In this document: positions 1-8,700 of the stretch, one piece after another
Numbering within the stretch: the stretch's first letter is position 1
Layout of the letters: each line of letters opens with the position of its first letter
NCBI GenBank assembly: GCA_017403345.1
Contig: JAFQOH010000074.1
Span: 1-64,000 of the forward strand
From: RGIG3701 sp017403345
GTDB taxonomy: Bacteria; Planctomycetota; Planctomycetia; Pirellulales; Thermoguttaceae
DNA: 64,000 nucleotides
Reading direction: 5' to 3'
The notes under the pieces: generated by a model
What the model was told of the DNA's origin: nothing
The model's database searches: none
What the model saw: the letters and a program-made list of their open reading frames with translations, nothing else
Program-made: the position numbers and the translations under genes

Positions 1-46
1 GAAAGGCGACGAAAATAGATACTGAAAGGCGACGAAAATAGATACT
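1..46. repeat. Two tandem copies of a 23-bp unit inside the partial Rpn-like gene
   Basis: Positions 1-23 and 24-46 are identical (unit starts GAAAGGCGACGAAAATAGAT). Positions 47-56 begin a third unit imperfectly (GAAACACGAC). The array shifts the reading frame of the overlapping minus-strand gene by two bases per copy. More copies may lie outside the window. Confidence 0.9.
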
Positions 47-98
47 GAAACACGACATCTGCCGTCGGCGGCAGTTCAAACGGGATCTTTTCAGCCAT
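1..98 (-). CDS. Partial N-terminus of a probable Rpn/PD-(D/E)XK nuclease-family protein
   Basis: An ATG at 98 on the minus strand follows a strong ribosome binding site (GGGGGAGG, about 8 bases upstream). The first 25 residues read MAEKIPFELPPTADVVFQYL and then FSSP, which matches the opening of Rpn-type PD-(D/E)XK proteins (PPTAD-VF-YLF), often annotated as recombination-promoting nuclease or transposase. The rest lies off the left edge. A 23-bp unit is duplicated in tandem right after this conserved start; 23 is not a multiple of three, so the frame is lost in the second copy. The gene is therefore either broken, variable by copy number, or distorted by assembly at a sequence end. The family call rests on about 25 residues only. 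Confidence 0.45.
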   Translation of the reverse strand, partial: MAEKIPFELPPTADVVFQYLFSSPFSIYFRRL

Positions 99-251
99 TT
101 TCGCAGCCTCCCCCTTTCACACCAAACACACACTCCAAACGCCCATCCCACTGTCTTTCTGATTATACCATGAAAATTGGAAAAGTCAAGAAAAGTTTCG
201 GAGAAAAATGGAAAGAAAAGTTAAAATCAGCCACATTTGGTACTTGCCGCG

Positions 252-284
252 AAAAAAAGAGCGAGGCGGCAAAACCTCGCTCTT
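252..284 (-). terminator. Rho-independent terminator of purE
   Basis: The stem AGAGCGAGG/CCTCGCTCT (258-266 with 275-283) closes an 8-base loop. Read on the minus strand it is followed directly by a run of seven T. It lies about 75 bases past the purE stop. Confidence 0.85.
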
Positions 285-356
285 CGTTTCGATGGCTTGC
301 GATGCCCTAAAGTGAGGATCACTCAAAATAAAAAAAGCAGAGGGGTTAAAGCGGAA

Positions 357-860
357 CTAAATCTGCTCCTGAAGGGCTGCGTCTTTTTGCAGGATCTTTT
401 CTACGAGCGATTTACGGTATGCCGTAAGTTTCTCCGCGAGTTCGTCATCAGAGACCGCCAAGATCTCGACCGCGAGCAGACCGGCATTTTTCGCACCGCC
501 GCTTCCGGTTCCGACTGTCGCGACCGGAATGTCACCGGGCATCTGAAGCGTCGAGAGGATGGAATCCAGTCCACCCATCATTTCCGTAGCGACCGGGATC
601 CCAATAACGGGAAGCGTCGTATGCGAGGCCGCTACGCCTGCGAGATGTGCCGCTCCGCCTGCCGCCGCGATAATGACACGGAAACCGTTGGCGCGGGCCT
701 TTCCGACAAAATCTTCCACCAGATGCGGAGTCCGGTGCGCGCTCATGACGTGCACTTCAAACGGCACGCCAAAATCTTTCAAAACGGTAATAGCGTTCTT
801 GATTTTCGGGAAGTCGCTGTCGCTCCCCATGATGATGCCCACAAGCGGTTTCTTTTCCAT
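357..860 (-). CDS. purE: N5-carboxyaminoimidazole ribonucleotide mutase, class I PurE
   Basis: PurE converts N5-CAIR to CAIR in de novo purine synthesis, in the cytoplasm. The 167-residue protein from ATG 860 has the nucleotide-binding GSDSD (residues 12-16), the active-site SAHRTP with its histidine at 42, and the glycine/alanine-rich AAAGGAAHLAGV segment near 70-80. The length is typical of class I PurE. A TTG at 884 would add eight residues (MKRKTSKI), but neither start has a clear ribosome binding site; I prefer the ATG because the conserved fold begins at KPLVGIIMGSDSD. No purK is adjacent. A strong terminator follows, so it appears to be the last or only gene of its transcript. Confidence 0.95.
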   Translation of the reverse strand: MEKKPLVGIIMGSDSDFPKIKNAITVLKDFGVPFEVHVMSAHRTPHLVEDFVGKARANGFRVIIAAAGGAAHLAGVAASHTTLPVIGIPVATEMMGGLDSILSTLQMPGDIPVATVGTGSGGAKNAGLLAVEILAVSDDELAEKLTAYRKSLVEKILQKDAALQEQI

Positions 861-1109
861 GATCTTGGACGTCTTTCGTTTCAATTCCAGATAAACGGAT
901 TCGCAAACGGAACACCGAACAGTCGAAGGATCCCCTTCCCCCGACGGCTCTCATTCCGGTTTCGGCAACTTCCCCGAAACATTACGTCTGATTTTACCTG
1001 ATTCCCCGCGAAATACAAGCGGGACCCCCCGTTTTTGCTTCCTTTTTTGTCTCATTTTTCGACGTTCTTTTCAAAAGACCGTCTTTTCAGATGAATTTCA
1101 TCCAAAGAT

Positions 1110-2666
1110 CTACCCTACAAACCAAAGGATCTCACACCCCCAAAAAACGAGAAAGCTCCCGCACATCAGCAGTGCAGCGGTCATACGAACTGGCCGTTTT
1201 CGGAAATGCGAGAACACTCCGAAACGATTGACTTTGCCTCGATCCATAGCAAAGTTCGCTGCAAAAAGAAGTAAGATCGGCACGAGCGGGAGATGGTAGC
1301 GTTCATGCGCGAATGCTAGAGAGTGCAGGATCCAAAAGTAAAGTACTACCGCCGTCAGAAACGCCATTCCGGCTCCCGTTCCTTTAGGAAGCTGAATGGA
1401 AAAGATTCCCCAGACCGCCGTCAGGAAAACAAGAGCATATACACCGAAAATGCAGAGCGTTAGCGCCGCAAAAGTCAATTTTCGCACTGTTGGCGACTCG
1501 ATGCGTTCAATTCCCCAGAATCCTTGATGAAGTCCAGCAGGTACGGAACGCTCCAGCTGCCAGAAACAGAGAGCTTTCACCGCATCGCGTTTCAGTGTCT
1601 GTGCAGGGTGCGTTTTGATGTACTTTTTCGCGTAGTCCGCAGCAAACCGATCTTTTTCTCCCTGTGTTTTGGGATTCAGGGAAATATTTTCATTTTCGGC
1701 CAAGTCTTCTTTCAAGACCGTGTACCAGTCATGCGGAGGCGTCATCGAAATGGCGTCCCATGCGCGGTAAAGCGGCGTAAATTCGTAGTTTCCCATCATG
1801 AGATTTCGGCCGCTCATACAATCGATGGCCGTGAAGGTCTTCTGGAGACGCGTGTTTCGGACCATCCACGGAGCCATGCCGATGCCGGAGAAAAGAACGA
1901 GCAGGAGCGCACCCGCTGTTCGTTTCTTCCACGAAAGCGCTCCATTCGGCCAAATCAGAATGAAGAGCGAAAACGGGATCGGCGCGAGCCACAGTATACT
2001 GCGCGTCAAAGCTCCCAGCGCTATGAAAATGCCGCAGAATCCCGCGGCATAAAGCGACCCGGTCCTCAAAAAACGTAGACCGGTCCAGAGAACGAGAAGG
2101 AGCCAGAAAGTGAAAAATGTCTCGGTGAGGAGGAAAAAATTCTGCGCCAAAAGTGACGGATAGAAACAAAAAACCGCTGCCGCCAAAAGTGAAGCACGCC
2201 GCGAGAGGAACCCCGTTTCGAGCGCAAGTCCGTACACACAGACCACGGAAAGAAGCGAAACAGCGATCTGCACGCACCGGACCGCAAGGTGATTCTGTAC
2301 GCCGAAGACTCCGTAAAGCACGGAAAGGAACCACGGATAGAACGGCGGCCGGATCGAAACAAACGCTTCTTCCTGCGTTCCGTAGTTTCCCGTCTCGTGA
2401 AGGTAGACTCCGATGGCATCGTAGTGCTGCTCGTCTACGATCTGGAGTGTTTGACCGTCAAAGACTGTGAGGATCAGAAGACGGACCGTCAGACCGAACG
2501 CCAGGATCAACACAAGCGCACACCATCCCGTCCAGAAAGAAAACGGCGCCATTTCTCCCCTCTCCGTTCCTTCCGTTCGCTCCGTAACAGCCTCCATCAG
2601 GTCTTCCGAAACGATTCCAGCTGATTCTGTTTCCGACACGGCCGTCTGCGTCTGATCTTCCGCCAT
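1110..2666 (-). CDS. Membrane glycosyltransferase, GT39/ArnT-like (PMT family)
   Basis: Integral membrane protein of about 518 residues with roughly ten hydrophobic segments. After the first membrane segment comes an extracytoplasmic stretch with DEQHYDAIGVYL and RPPFYPWFLSVLYGVFG, the pattern of GT39/ArnT-type enzymes that move sugars from polyprenyl-phosphate donors to envelope acceptors. The acidic residues of DEQHYD sit where the catalytic Asp/Glu of this family lies. I chose ATG 2666 because CAGGAG stands six bases upstream; an in-frame start at 2753 has no such site and adds an unlikely cytoplasmic tail. The substrate cannot be told. It lies downstream of the HEAT-like gene with a 141-bp gap. 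Confidence 0.75.
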   Translation of the reverse strand: MAEDQTQTAVSETESAGIVSEDLMEAVTERTEGTERGEMAPFSFWTGWCALVLILAFGLTVRLLILTVFDGQTLQIVDEQHYDAIGVYLHETGNYGTQEEAFVSIRPPFYPWFLSVLYGVFGVQNHLAVRCVQIAVSLLSVVCVYGLALETGFLSRRASLLAAAVFCFYPSLLAQNFFLLTETFFTFWLLLVLWTGLRFLRTGSLYAAGFCGIFIALGALTRSILWLAPIPFSLFILIWPNGALSWKKRTAGALLLVLFSGIGMAPWMVRNTRLQKTFTAIDCMSGRNLMMGNYEFTPLYRAWDAISMTPPHDWYTVLKEDLAENENISLNPKTQGEKDRFAADYAKKYIKTHPAQTLKRDAVKALCFWQLERSVPAGLHQGFWGIERIESPTVRKLTFAALTLCIFGVYALVFLTAVWGIFSIQLPKGTGAGMAFLTAVVLYFWILHSLAFAHERYHLPLVPILLLFAANFAMDRGKVNRFGVFSHFRKRPVRMTAALLMCGSFLVFWGCEILWFVG

Positions 2667-2807
2667 GAGTGGCTCCTGATTCAAAAAAAGTTCATCGTTT
2701 TGCTTAAATTCCAATGGTTCTCGGATCATGAGACCGTCGAAAGGACGGATCACGCCTCCACTGCGTTTCCTGCCCCATTCACGGTCTCACGAAGTCGGAA
2801 AATTACG

Positions 2808-4529
2808 TCATTTCTGCGTTTTGTAGCGTTTCACGCGTTCCACGAGGTCCTTGTTCGTGCTCTTTTCAATGACCAGATCCATCGCAGGAATAAAATCAGC
2901 ACTGTTCTGCTGACGGAGCACATTGTCGTGTGCGTGGTCTGCGATCGCCGCAAACGCAGCCTCTGCCAGTTCCGGATCCGCTGCGCATTCCACGGCAAAA
3001 CGGAGACTCTTCACCGTGCGGTTGGCAGCCAAACGGGAGAGGATCAGGCGTTTCTCATCGATGCGGACGGCGATTTTGAAAGCCTCCTGAAGTTTCGCCA
3101 GTTTGCCGTCTTTGGAGATGCTGATCCCGATCTTGTCATCCGGGAGAGAAATGACGCGGATGAAGGAACGGAGCGCCGCGACTCTCTGCTCTTCCGTGTA
3201 ACTGTCGTCGGTCGCTACGGCAAACATTTTGTCTGCGAATTTCGCGTTCGGCCAAACAGAAAGCGCGCGGATCGAGGCTTTCCGCAGGTCGGCGTCCGCA
3301 GAGGCAAGCCCGGCGTTCACCTCTGCCATGGCAGCATCACCGCCGATGCGTCCGATGATGGAGTAAAGTCCCTCTTGATCGTACTTTCCTTTCAGCGCGA
3401 TGACGGGAGCTGCGTCGCCAAACGTCACAGCAGCGATGAGATTTTCTGCGGCGTCACGTTCGCTGCCCGCGGGGAAACAGAGCGTTGAGGCCACCATGGC
3501 TTCAACGTCCTCCGGAGTGGCGATCTTGGCAGCCTGCTGGAGCAGGGCAAGCCGGTTCGGACACTCTTTTGCCATCGTTTTCGCGAAGATCTCCTTTCGA
3601 ATATCCGTCGCGCGGTTCGTCAGGATCGTGGCCAGCTGCAAAACGTCTTCCGGTTTTTCCGCGTTCAGGAATCGGGCTTTGAGCGCGTCATCAAAACCAT
3701 CCGCAACGATGAAACTGCACAGACGGATCACCAGCTCGCGTTTTTCCGCGCTTTTTGCGAGCAGAAGGTCCACATCGTCTGCAGTTGCCAGCTTTTCCAG
3801 AGCCAGGAAACCGGCATTCTGGAGGAGCTCGGAGTCCGAATCGACCGCGTCGAGGACCACATTGCGGTACTTCATGCATTTACGGGCGGCCAGAGCTGCG
3901 ATCGTCTGCGCTTTTGCCAGCTCGTCAAGCGTTTCGTAATTTGCCATCCACTGGTCGACCGCCTCCACAGATGCATTCGCCAGCGCGAACGGCATGGCTT
4001 TCTCGACCGGCATCCATGATTTCGTTTCGTTCGCCTTCTGCGCTAAAGCCGCACGGCAGGCCGGAATGTCTTTCTGAAGAGCTGCGAGCGCTTCGGGACC
4101 AGGAATCAGAAGCAGTGCGCCTGCAGCAGCATCCACGACACGGCGGTCTGCGGAATCCAGCTGGGCCGCGATGACCGGTACCTCTTTCGCCGTTCCGATC
4201 CCGCCAAGCTGTTCTAAGATCCAAACGCGCGTCGTCGTCTGAATGTTCTGCGTCAGTGCGTTCGTCAAAAAAGCGTTGATTTCCGCCATTTTTGCCGGAT
4301 CGCCAAACGCAGCGTTGATCATGCCGCGGATCTCCTCGCGCGCTTTGAAAACATCCAATCCACCGTTTGGATTGCCGGTCGTTCCGAGCCACGAGACGTT
4401 CGTCTCCGCCGTCAGGCTCTGCGAGTAGTCACTGTCAAGTTTTTTCAAAAGTTCCGCATAGTCGGCAGCCTCTACCGCCGCGCAGCCGAAAATTGCGGCA
4501 AGCAACGTCAAAAGAAAGTATTTTTTCAT
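2808..4529 (-). CDS. Secreted HEAT-like repeat protein
   Basis: 573 residues. A signal peptide (MKKYFLLTLLAAIFGCAAVEA) precedes a long alpha-helical protein. The middle contains HEAT/armadillo-like units, for example around PVIAAQLDSADRRVVDAAAG and VNAGLASADADLRKASIRAL. The IFGC segment could serve as a weak lipobox, so it may be a lipoprotein. The start is fixed by AAGGAG eight bases before ATG 4529. It follows the Gfo/Idh/MocA-like gene by 82 bp on the same strand and is probably co-transcribed with it. HEAT arrays usually bind proteins; no catalytic motif is visible. Planctomycetes encode many such secreted HEAT proteins, but I cannot name a specific function. Confidence 0.75.
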   Translation of the reverse strand: MKKYFLLTLLAAIFGCAAVEAADYAELLKKLDSDYSQSLTAETNVSWLGTTGNPNGGLDVFKAREEIRGMINAAFGDPAKMAEINAFLTNALTQNIQTTTRVWILEQLGGIGTAKEVPVIAAQLDSADRRVVDAAAGALLLIPGPEALAALQKDIPACRAALAQKANETKSWMPVEKAMPFALANASVEAVDQWMANYETLDELAKAQTIAALAARKCMKYRNVVLDAVDSDSELLQNAGFLALEKLATADDVDLLLAKSAEKRELVIRLCSFIVADGFDDALKARFLNAEKPEDVLQLATILTNRATDIRKEIFAKTMAKECPNRLALLQQAAKIATPEDVEAMVASTLCFPAGSERDAAENLIAAVTFGDAAPVIALKGKYDQEGLYSIIGRIGGDAAMAEVNAGLASADADLRKASIRALSVWPNAKFADKMFAVATDDSYTEEQRVAALRSFIRVISLPDDKIGISISKDGKLAKLQEAFKIAVRIDEKRLILSRLAANRTVKSLRFAVECAADPELAEAAFAAIADHAHDNVLRQQNSADFIPAMDLVIEKSTNKDLVERVKRYKTQK

Positions 4530-4611
4530 GGAAAACTCCTTAAATTTTAAATTTCAGGCAGGAATCGGCTCTCGATTTGAATTCAATTCTCCGTAACGTC
4601 TGGTTTTCCGC

Positions 4612-5832
4612 TCAAAGTTCGATCTGATACGGAGCGCGCTGGGCTTTGGAGACCATGCTGGTGGCTTCGCGGTCGCCGACGAATACCATTTTTTCTTTGT
4701 CCCAAACGAGATGACGCTTCAGTTTGTACACGATATTGCACAGGTGGCCGTAATCGGAGACATTGGCGCCGTAGAAAACATCCTGAAAGGGGCGGATCCG
4801 ATTGCGGACGCAGAAGAGGAAATCGTCCGCGATGTTGTTCGCTCCCCCGCTGTATCGGCGAACGTCGACCGCGTGACGAGCTTTGATCTCCGGAGAATGT
4901 TTCCAGCAGTACGTTCCTTCCGTTCCGACGATGGAGATGCTTCCCTTGATGGAACCGTGGAAGAATTTAACGCCGTTTTCCATGATGATCATGGCACCGT
5001 TGGTCGGGTTTTCCTCGCAGTTTGGCGGAAAGACTTCTTTCGGCGCGATGTGGTCCATTCCGCAGGAGTAGAGCGCGCCGCCGAAATTGTGTCCTCCCCA
5101 GTCGCCGAGACCGCCGGTCCCGAAAACGGAGTTGAATCGCCAAGTCATCGGACGGATCGCCTCCTCATTGTACTCGAACCACGGAGCCTGACCGAGCCAA
5201 AGATCCCAGTTCAGTTCTTTCGGGCACGGCATCGGCGCGTAGACGCGTTCACCCGGAGAACCGGCACAGGAAGCGTAGATCTCCTTCACTTCACCGATCG
5301 CACCGGACTGAATGATCGGCGCCATGTACTGCCCGTAGTCTTCCATCACACGCTGGGAACCGCTGGAGACGACGCGGTCATACTTTCGGGCGGCTTCGAC
5401 GATCTGCCGGCTTTCCATCAGCGTAAAGGTGAGCGGTTTTTCGCAGTAAACGTCCTTTCCTGCTTTGCATGCGTCGATCGTCATCTTCGTGTGCCAATGA
5501 TCCGGCGCTGCGATCGAAACGACGTCCAGCTCCGGCATCTGAAGCATTTCACGGTAATCCTGAAAACCTTTCATGTCGGCGGAATTTTGCGGGATGCGGC
5601 GCGCGTCGCAGTCTGCGATGGCAATGAAACGTGAACCAGGCCGATTTCCAATGTTGCTCTTGCGCCATCCATTTCCGATCAGACCGACGTTGATGATGTC
5701 GTTCGGCGCGTAGCTGCCGTCTTTTCCAAGAACGCGAGCGGGAAAAAAGAGCGGCGCGGAAGTACAGACAGCTGCGCATGCGGCACTCGCAGTCAGGAAA
5801 CGGCGTCGTGAAAAAGAACTCTTTGTATTCAT
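4612..5832 (-). CDS. Tat-exported Gfo/Idh/MocA-family oxidoreductase
   Basis: 406 residues. The N-terminus carries a twin-arginine signal (SRRRFLTASAACAAV), so the protein is exported folded, probably with NAD(P) bound. The Rossmann part follows with VGLIGNGWRKSNIG and the conserved CEKPLT (in VYCEKPLTFTL), where the lysine is catalytic in the family. The C-terminal part has the beta-sheet dimer domain with GGLGDWGGHNFG. Such proteins are abundant in planctomycetes and usually act on sugars or polyols; the substrate here is unknown. The start ATG 5832 follows AAAGGA. A consensus promoter lies about 100 bp upstream, and the HEAT-like gene lies downstream in the same direction. Confidence 0.88.
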   Translation of the reverse strand: MNTKSSFSRRRFLTASAACAAVCTSAPLFFPARVLGKDGSYAPNDIINVGLIGNGWRKSNIGNRPGSRFIAIADCDARRIPQNSADMKGFQDYREMLQMPELDVVSIAAPDHWHTKMTIDACKAGKDVYCEKPLTFTLMESRQIVEAARKYDRVVSSGSQRVMEDYGQYMAPIIQSGAIGEVKEIYASCAGSPGERVYAPMPCPKELNWDLWLGQAPWFEYNEEAIRPMTWRFNSVFGTGGLGDWGGHNFGGALYSCGMDHIAPKEVFPPNCEENPTNGAMIIMENGVKFFHGSIKGSISIVGTEGTYCWKHSPEIKARHAVDVRRYSGGANNIADDFLFCVRNRIRPFQDVFYGANVSDYGHLCNIVYKLKRHLVWDKEKMVFVGDREATSMVSKAQRAPYQIEL

Positions 5833-6158
5833 AAAAATTTCCTTTCATGGAGAATGTAACGGCAGGAAATGCGGAAAGTCCGTCAAACCGGCAGTTCGCA
5901 GCCCCTCTGGATGGACTGTCCCGCAACTTTTCTCATTTTAGCACAGAACGGCAAGAGTGTCAAGGAAACGCCTCAAAATTCCCCTGACTTTTCATAATAT
6001 TTCCCTAGAAAAGATTTTTTCCGGGAAAATTTCGAGAAAATTCACCTTTCCTCTTGATTTTTTTTGTTTTTTTGCCAAAAACTAAATGAAAGGGGGAAGT
6101 TTCGGTTTTTTCGTCACCTAGAGCAGCTTTCCCTGATTTTGAAAAGGAGAATATTCCA
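5833..6158. other. Divergent intergenic region (326 bp)
   Basis: It separates the leftward oxidoreductase gene from the rightward anchored hypothetical gene. The left part holds the promoter described at 5935-5963. The right part is very A/T-rich with long T and A runs (6054-6085) and a GAAAGGGGG motif near 6088, but I see no convincing -10 box for the rightward gene and no small gene. Confidence 0.5.
5935..5963 (-). promoter_or_regulatory. Sigma-70-like promoter for the Gfo/Idh/MocA gene
   Basis: On the minus strand, TTGACA (5963-5958) and TAAAAT (5940-5935) are separated by 17 bp. The predicted transcript would start near 5928, about 95 bases before the start codon. Confidence 0.65.
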
Positions 6159-7280
6159 ATGAAGAAATGGTCCGTCACACTGATTTTTGTCCTGCTGATC
6201 CTCCTTCCGGCAAGCTACCTCGTTTACCGGAAAGTCAGTTACTATTTTCATCCTGCAAGCGTCGTGCTTCGTGAAAATCAGCCGCTGATCAAAAAGATCA
6301 ACGCCTCACAGGATCCGGCAGAAAGAAGTCAACTGATCGATGAACTTCTGGAAAACTACACAAAATCGGAACAGTACTGGCTCGCCATCAATACGCTCGT
6401 GGAGATCCAGAAAAACATTTCCGCGGCCCAATCGCAGGAAAACGGCGGAACCGCGGTCTCCGAAGCCAGACAGCGTGCCAATGCGGCTCTCATGATGGCG
6501 ATCCGGTGCGGAAATAAAAAAGACGCAGACAGTTTGGTCCGATACATGGAGGAGTTTCGGAAAAGTGCCGAGCAGCCGGAAGCGCTTCAGTTTGATTTTA
6601 CTAAAGAAGAGGACATTTCCTTTTTCTGTAAGAGTGCCCAGATGATCTCCGTTACGCAAAGTGCCGCGTATCGCGACGCTTATTTTCAGCAGGCCTTTGA
6701 TGCTGCACTGAAGATCGAGGATCCGAATGTGCGCGATGCCGTTCTGGAAAAGATCTCCCATCTGATCAGGCCCTGCGGCATCACTCCGGAAATGTACTTC
6801 AAGCTGGCAGAAAAAATCGAGACCAAAGAGCTCCGATGGACGACATTCCTCCGTTACGTTATCGGCAATTCCAGCGTCCGCGAGCCGCTGACGCTCGAGA
6901 AATTCCTTGCCGCAGATACTGCCGCTCCGGAAAGTTCCGCGCCGCCAAAACGAAACGACGATGCCTTCCGACTCGCACTTGGAAGGATCATGGATTCGAT
7001 CGCCGCGGATCCTGACCCGGCACGCAAAAACTGGATGCTGGCTGCGATGGTCAAATCATTCCAGAACGATCCATACAAAAAACTTTGCATCGAGGCTCTT
7101 GAGATCAACACGACGCTTGATGCGGAGATCCGGACCAAACTCCTTCAATTCCTGACCTCACCGACGACGCAGAATGCTGAAAAGACCATGGGACTTGAAC
7201 CGGAACAGACGGCTCCCGAAGCGGATCTGGACATGATGCCGGATACCATGGGAGTTCCGGAAGGTTTCGATTCGTTCTGA
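6159..7280 (+). CDS. Membrane-anchored helical protein of unknown function
   Basis: 373 residues, not recognised. One N-terminal membrane segment (about residues 5-24, VTLIFVLLILLPASYLVY) is followed by a soluble, mostly helical region with repeated alanine- and leucine-rich helices that resembles TPR or HEAT-like solenoids (for instance SAQSQENGGTAVSEARQRAN and RDAYFQQAFDAALKIEDPNV). The C-terminus is acidic and proline-rich. The start ATG 6159 is preceded by AAAAGGAG. It has no co-directional neighbour and converges with the CDF transporter gene. It could be an envelope scaffold; nothing catalytic is visible. Confidence 0.6.
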   Translation: MKKWSVTLIFVLLILLPASYLVYRKVSYYFHPASVVLRENQPLIKKINASQDPAERSQLIDELLENYTKSEQYWLAINTLVEIQKNISAAQSQENGGTAVSEARQRANAALMMAIRCGNKKDADSLVRYMEEFRKSAEQPEALQFDFTKEEDISFFCKSAQMISVTQSAAYRDAYFQQAFDAALKIEDPNVRDAVLEKISHLIRPCGITPEMYFKLAEKIETKELRWTTFLRYVIGNSSVREPLTLEKFLAADTAAPESSAPPKRNDDAFRLALGRIMDSIAADPDPARKNWMLAAMVKSFQNDPYKKLCIEALEINTTLDAEIRTKLLQFLTSPTTQNAEKTMGLEPEQTAPEADLDMMPDTMGVPEGFDSF

Positions 7281-7318
7281 GCTTAGTTTTTACCTGAGCC
7301 GTGACTAACTGTCGTTTT

Positions 7319-7377
7319 TAGCTGCTGGCGTTGACCCATGAAAAGCCAGCAGCTAACAGTTAATAGCTAACAGTTAA
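7319..7377. repeat. 11-bp hairpin followed by a 13-bp direct repeat between convergent genes
   Basis: TAGCTGCTGGC (7319-7329) pairs with GCCAGCAGCTA (7345-7355). Immediately after it, AGCTAACAGTTAA occurs twice (7351-7363 and 7365-7377). The second copy overlaps the last codons and stop of the CDF gene. There is no T-run on either strand, so it is not a typical intrinsic terminator; it looks like a REP-type palindromic element or a processing site. Confidence 0.6.
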
Positions 7378-8293
7378 CGATCGGTTCAATGTGAACGATG
7401 ACGTCCAGGATCGCAAGTTCGCCGCACTCTTTCAGTACATTTTCGATCTGATGCGCCATTTCGTGGCTTTCCGTTACCGTCATACTGCCGCAGACCCGCA
7501 CATGAAGATCTACGTCGAAACCATTCCCTATGTTTCGGGTGCGGATCTTGTGAGGATTCTCCACACCAGGGACCGTCTGGACCAATTCCGAGATCTTCTG
7601 AACTGCTTCTCGTGACGCACCGGCATCCATGAGCGTCCCAAAGGTCGGATACATGATGAGCCAAGCCGCGTAAAAGATCATACCGCCGACCAAGATCGTC
7701 GCCGCAGGGTCAAGAAAAGCGTATGATTCGCCCCAAATGAGACAGAACCCAACAGCAGCGGCAGCCGGAATGGAACTCAATGCGTCGCTTCGGTGATGCC
7801 AGGCATTCGCAACGACTGCGGAGGAACGGATCCTTCGTCCAGTTTGGGCCGTAATGCGGTAGAGAAACTCCTTCACGATGATCGAGAGCAGAGCAGCAGC
7901 AAAAGCGAAGATCCCTGGGGCAGTGTAGACGTGCTCCGGATCGGAAGTCATTTCGTACAGCGCAGCGACGGCCCCCGTGATCAGCTTCAGCCCCGCAAGA
8001 CTGAGTACCACGCCGATAAACAGCGTCACGATCGTTTCCAGTTTGGCGTGTCCGTACGGATGTTCCTCATCAGCCGGACGCTCCCAATACCGCGCTCCCA
8101 CGATGACTGCTGCATCCGTCACGAAATCGCTCAAACTGTGGACTGCATCCGCGATCAGCACGGAACTGGAACCCCAAATGCCTGCCGCAAACTTCAGCAC
8201 AACAAGCGCGGCATTACAGATCGCTCCCAGAAGCGTGATCCGATAAATCGTCCTAGTATGTTCGGGGAATGCAGATTTTGACGAAGTTTCCAT
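7367..8293 (-). CDS. Cation diffusion facilitator (CDF) family metal exporter
   Basis: 308 residues with six membrane helices. The signature is clear: DAVHSLSDFVTD in helix II supplies the HxxxD metal site, and HPYGHAKLE lies in the loop before helix III. A second metal-binding pair is in helix V (ANAWHHRSDALSS). The C-terminal 80 residues form the cytoplasmic ferredoxin-like domain (VPGVENPHKIRTRNIGNGF), as in FieF/CzcD-type proteins. It exports divalent metals such as zinc or iron(II) by proton antiport; the exact metal cannot be read from the sequence. The ribosome binding site is weak (GAAAG). It stands alone, convergent with the preceding gene. Confidence 0.92.
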   Translation of the reverse strand: METSSKSAFPEHTRTIYRITLLGAICNAALVVLKFAAGIWGSSSVLIADAVHSLSDFVTDAAVIVGARYWERPADEEHPYGHAKLETIVTLFIGVVLSLAGLKLITGAVAALYEMTSDPEHVYTAPGIFAFAAALLSIIVKEFLYRITAQTGRRIRSSAVVANAWHHRSDALSSIPAAAAVGFCLIWGESYAFLDPAATILVGGMIFYAAWLIMYPTFGTLMDAGASREAVQKISELVQTVPGVENPHKIRTRNIGNGFDVDLHVRVCGSMTVTESHEMAHQIENVLKECGELAILDVIVHIEPIVNC

Positions 8294-8367
8294 TTTCTAA
8301 ACTTTCAAATACGGACTTCTACATTGAAAATACGGCAAAGATCTAAATGGAAATATACAAAACCGAT

Positions 8368-8628
8368 CCATCCGGGAACTGCGTACCAATTTCACCACTG
8401 AAGACACGGAAAACGCACAGAGAAACACGGATCTTAACACAAAAAGCAGTGAAAAACAGACTGCTCGAACAAATTTTGAAATTTTAAAAATTCATTTGCG
8501 TCTTTTCGTGTATTCCGTGAAATTCGTGTCAGGGCACGTTCACTCCCTTTTTCCTCTTTCTTTTCAGTGTGGATCTGAGTCACTTCGGTGCACTCAGTGG
8601 TGAGATCGGAACCTGGATCGGTACGCAC
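8368..8628 (-). repeat. Interspersed repeat, copy 1 (inverted orientation)
   Basis: This gene-free block matches, in reverse orientation, the elements at 40129-40351 and 46855-47185. Shared landmarks are CCGGGAACTGCGTAC at one end, TTCACCACTGAA next to it, TGACACGAATTTCAC in the middle, and GGGAGTGAACGTGCCCTGAC followed by a CACCACTGAG end. It fills most of the 407-bp gap between the CDF gene and the exopolysaccharide operon. A 72-codon frame inside it (8434-8652, minus) is the kind of spurious protein such repeats produce. Confidence 0.8.
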
Positions 8629-8643
8629 TTTCCGGAAGAACCG

Positions 8644-8686
8644 CAAAAACATTCAGAGCGTACCAGCGGGGCACAGCTCTGAATGT
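8644..8686 (-). terminator. Rho-independent terminator of the exopolysaccharide operon
   Basis: ACATTCAGAGC (8649-8659) pairs with GCTCTGAATGT (8676-8686). On the minus strand the hairpin is followed by TTTTT. It lies just beyond the stop of the O-antigen-ligase-like gene. Confidence 0.8.
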
Positions 8687-8700
8687 TTCTCTCTTTTCTG

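Noticed and set aside
7319..7355. Hairpin taken as terminator of the anchored hypothetical gene
   Set aside because: There is no T-run on either strand and direct repeats follow; I list it as a palindromic repeat instead.
8434..8652. 72-codon frame with TTECTEVTQIHTEK wording
   Set aside because: It lies within interspersed repeat copy 1; such Thr/Glu-rich frames come from the repeat, not from a gene.
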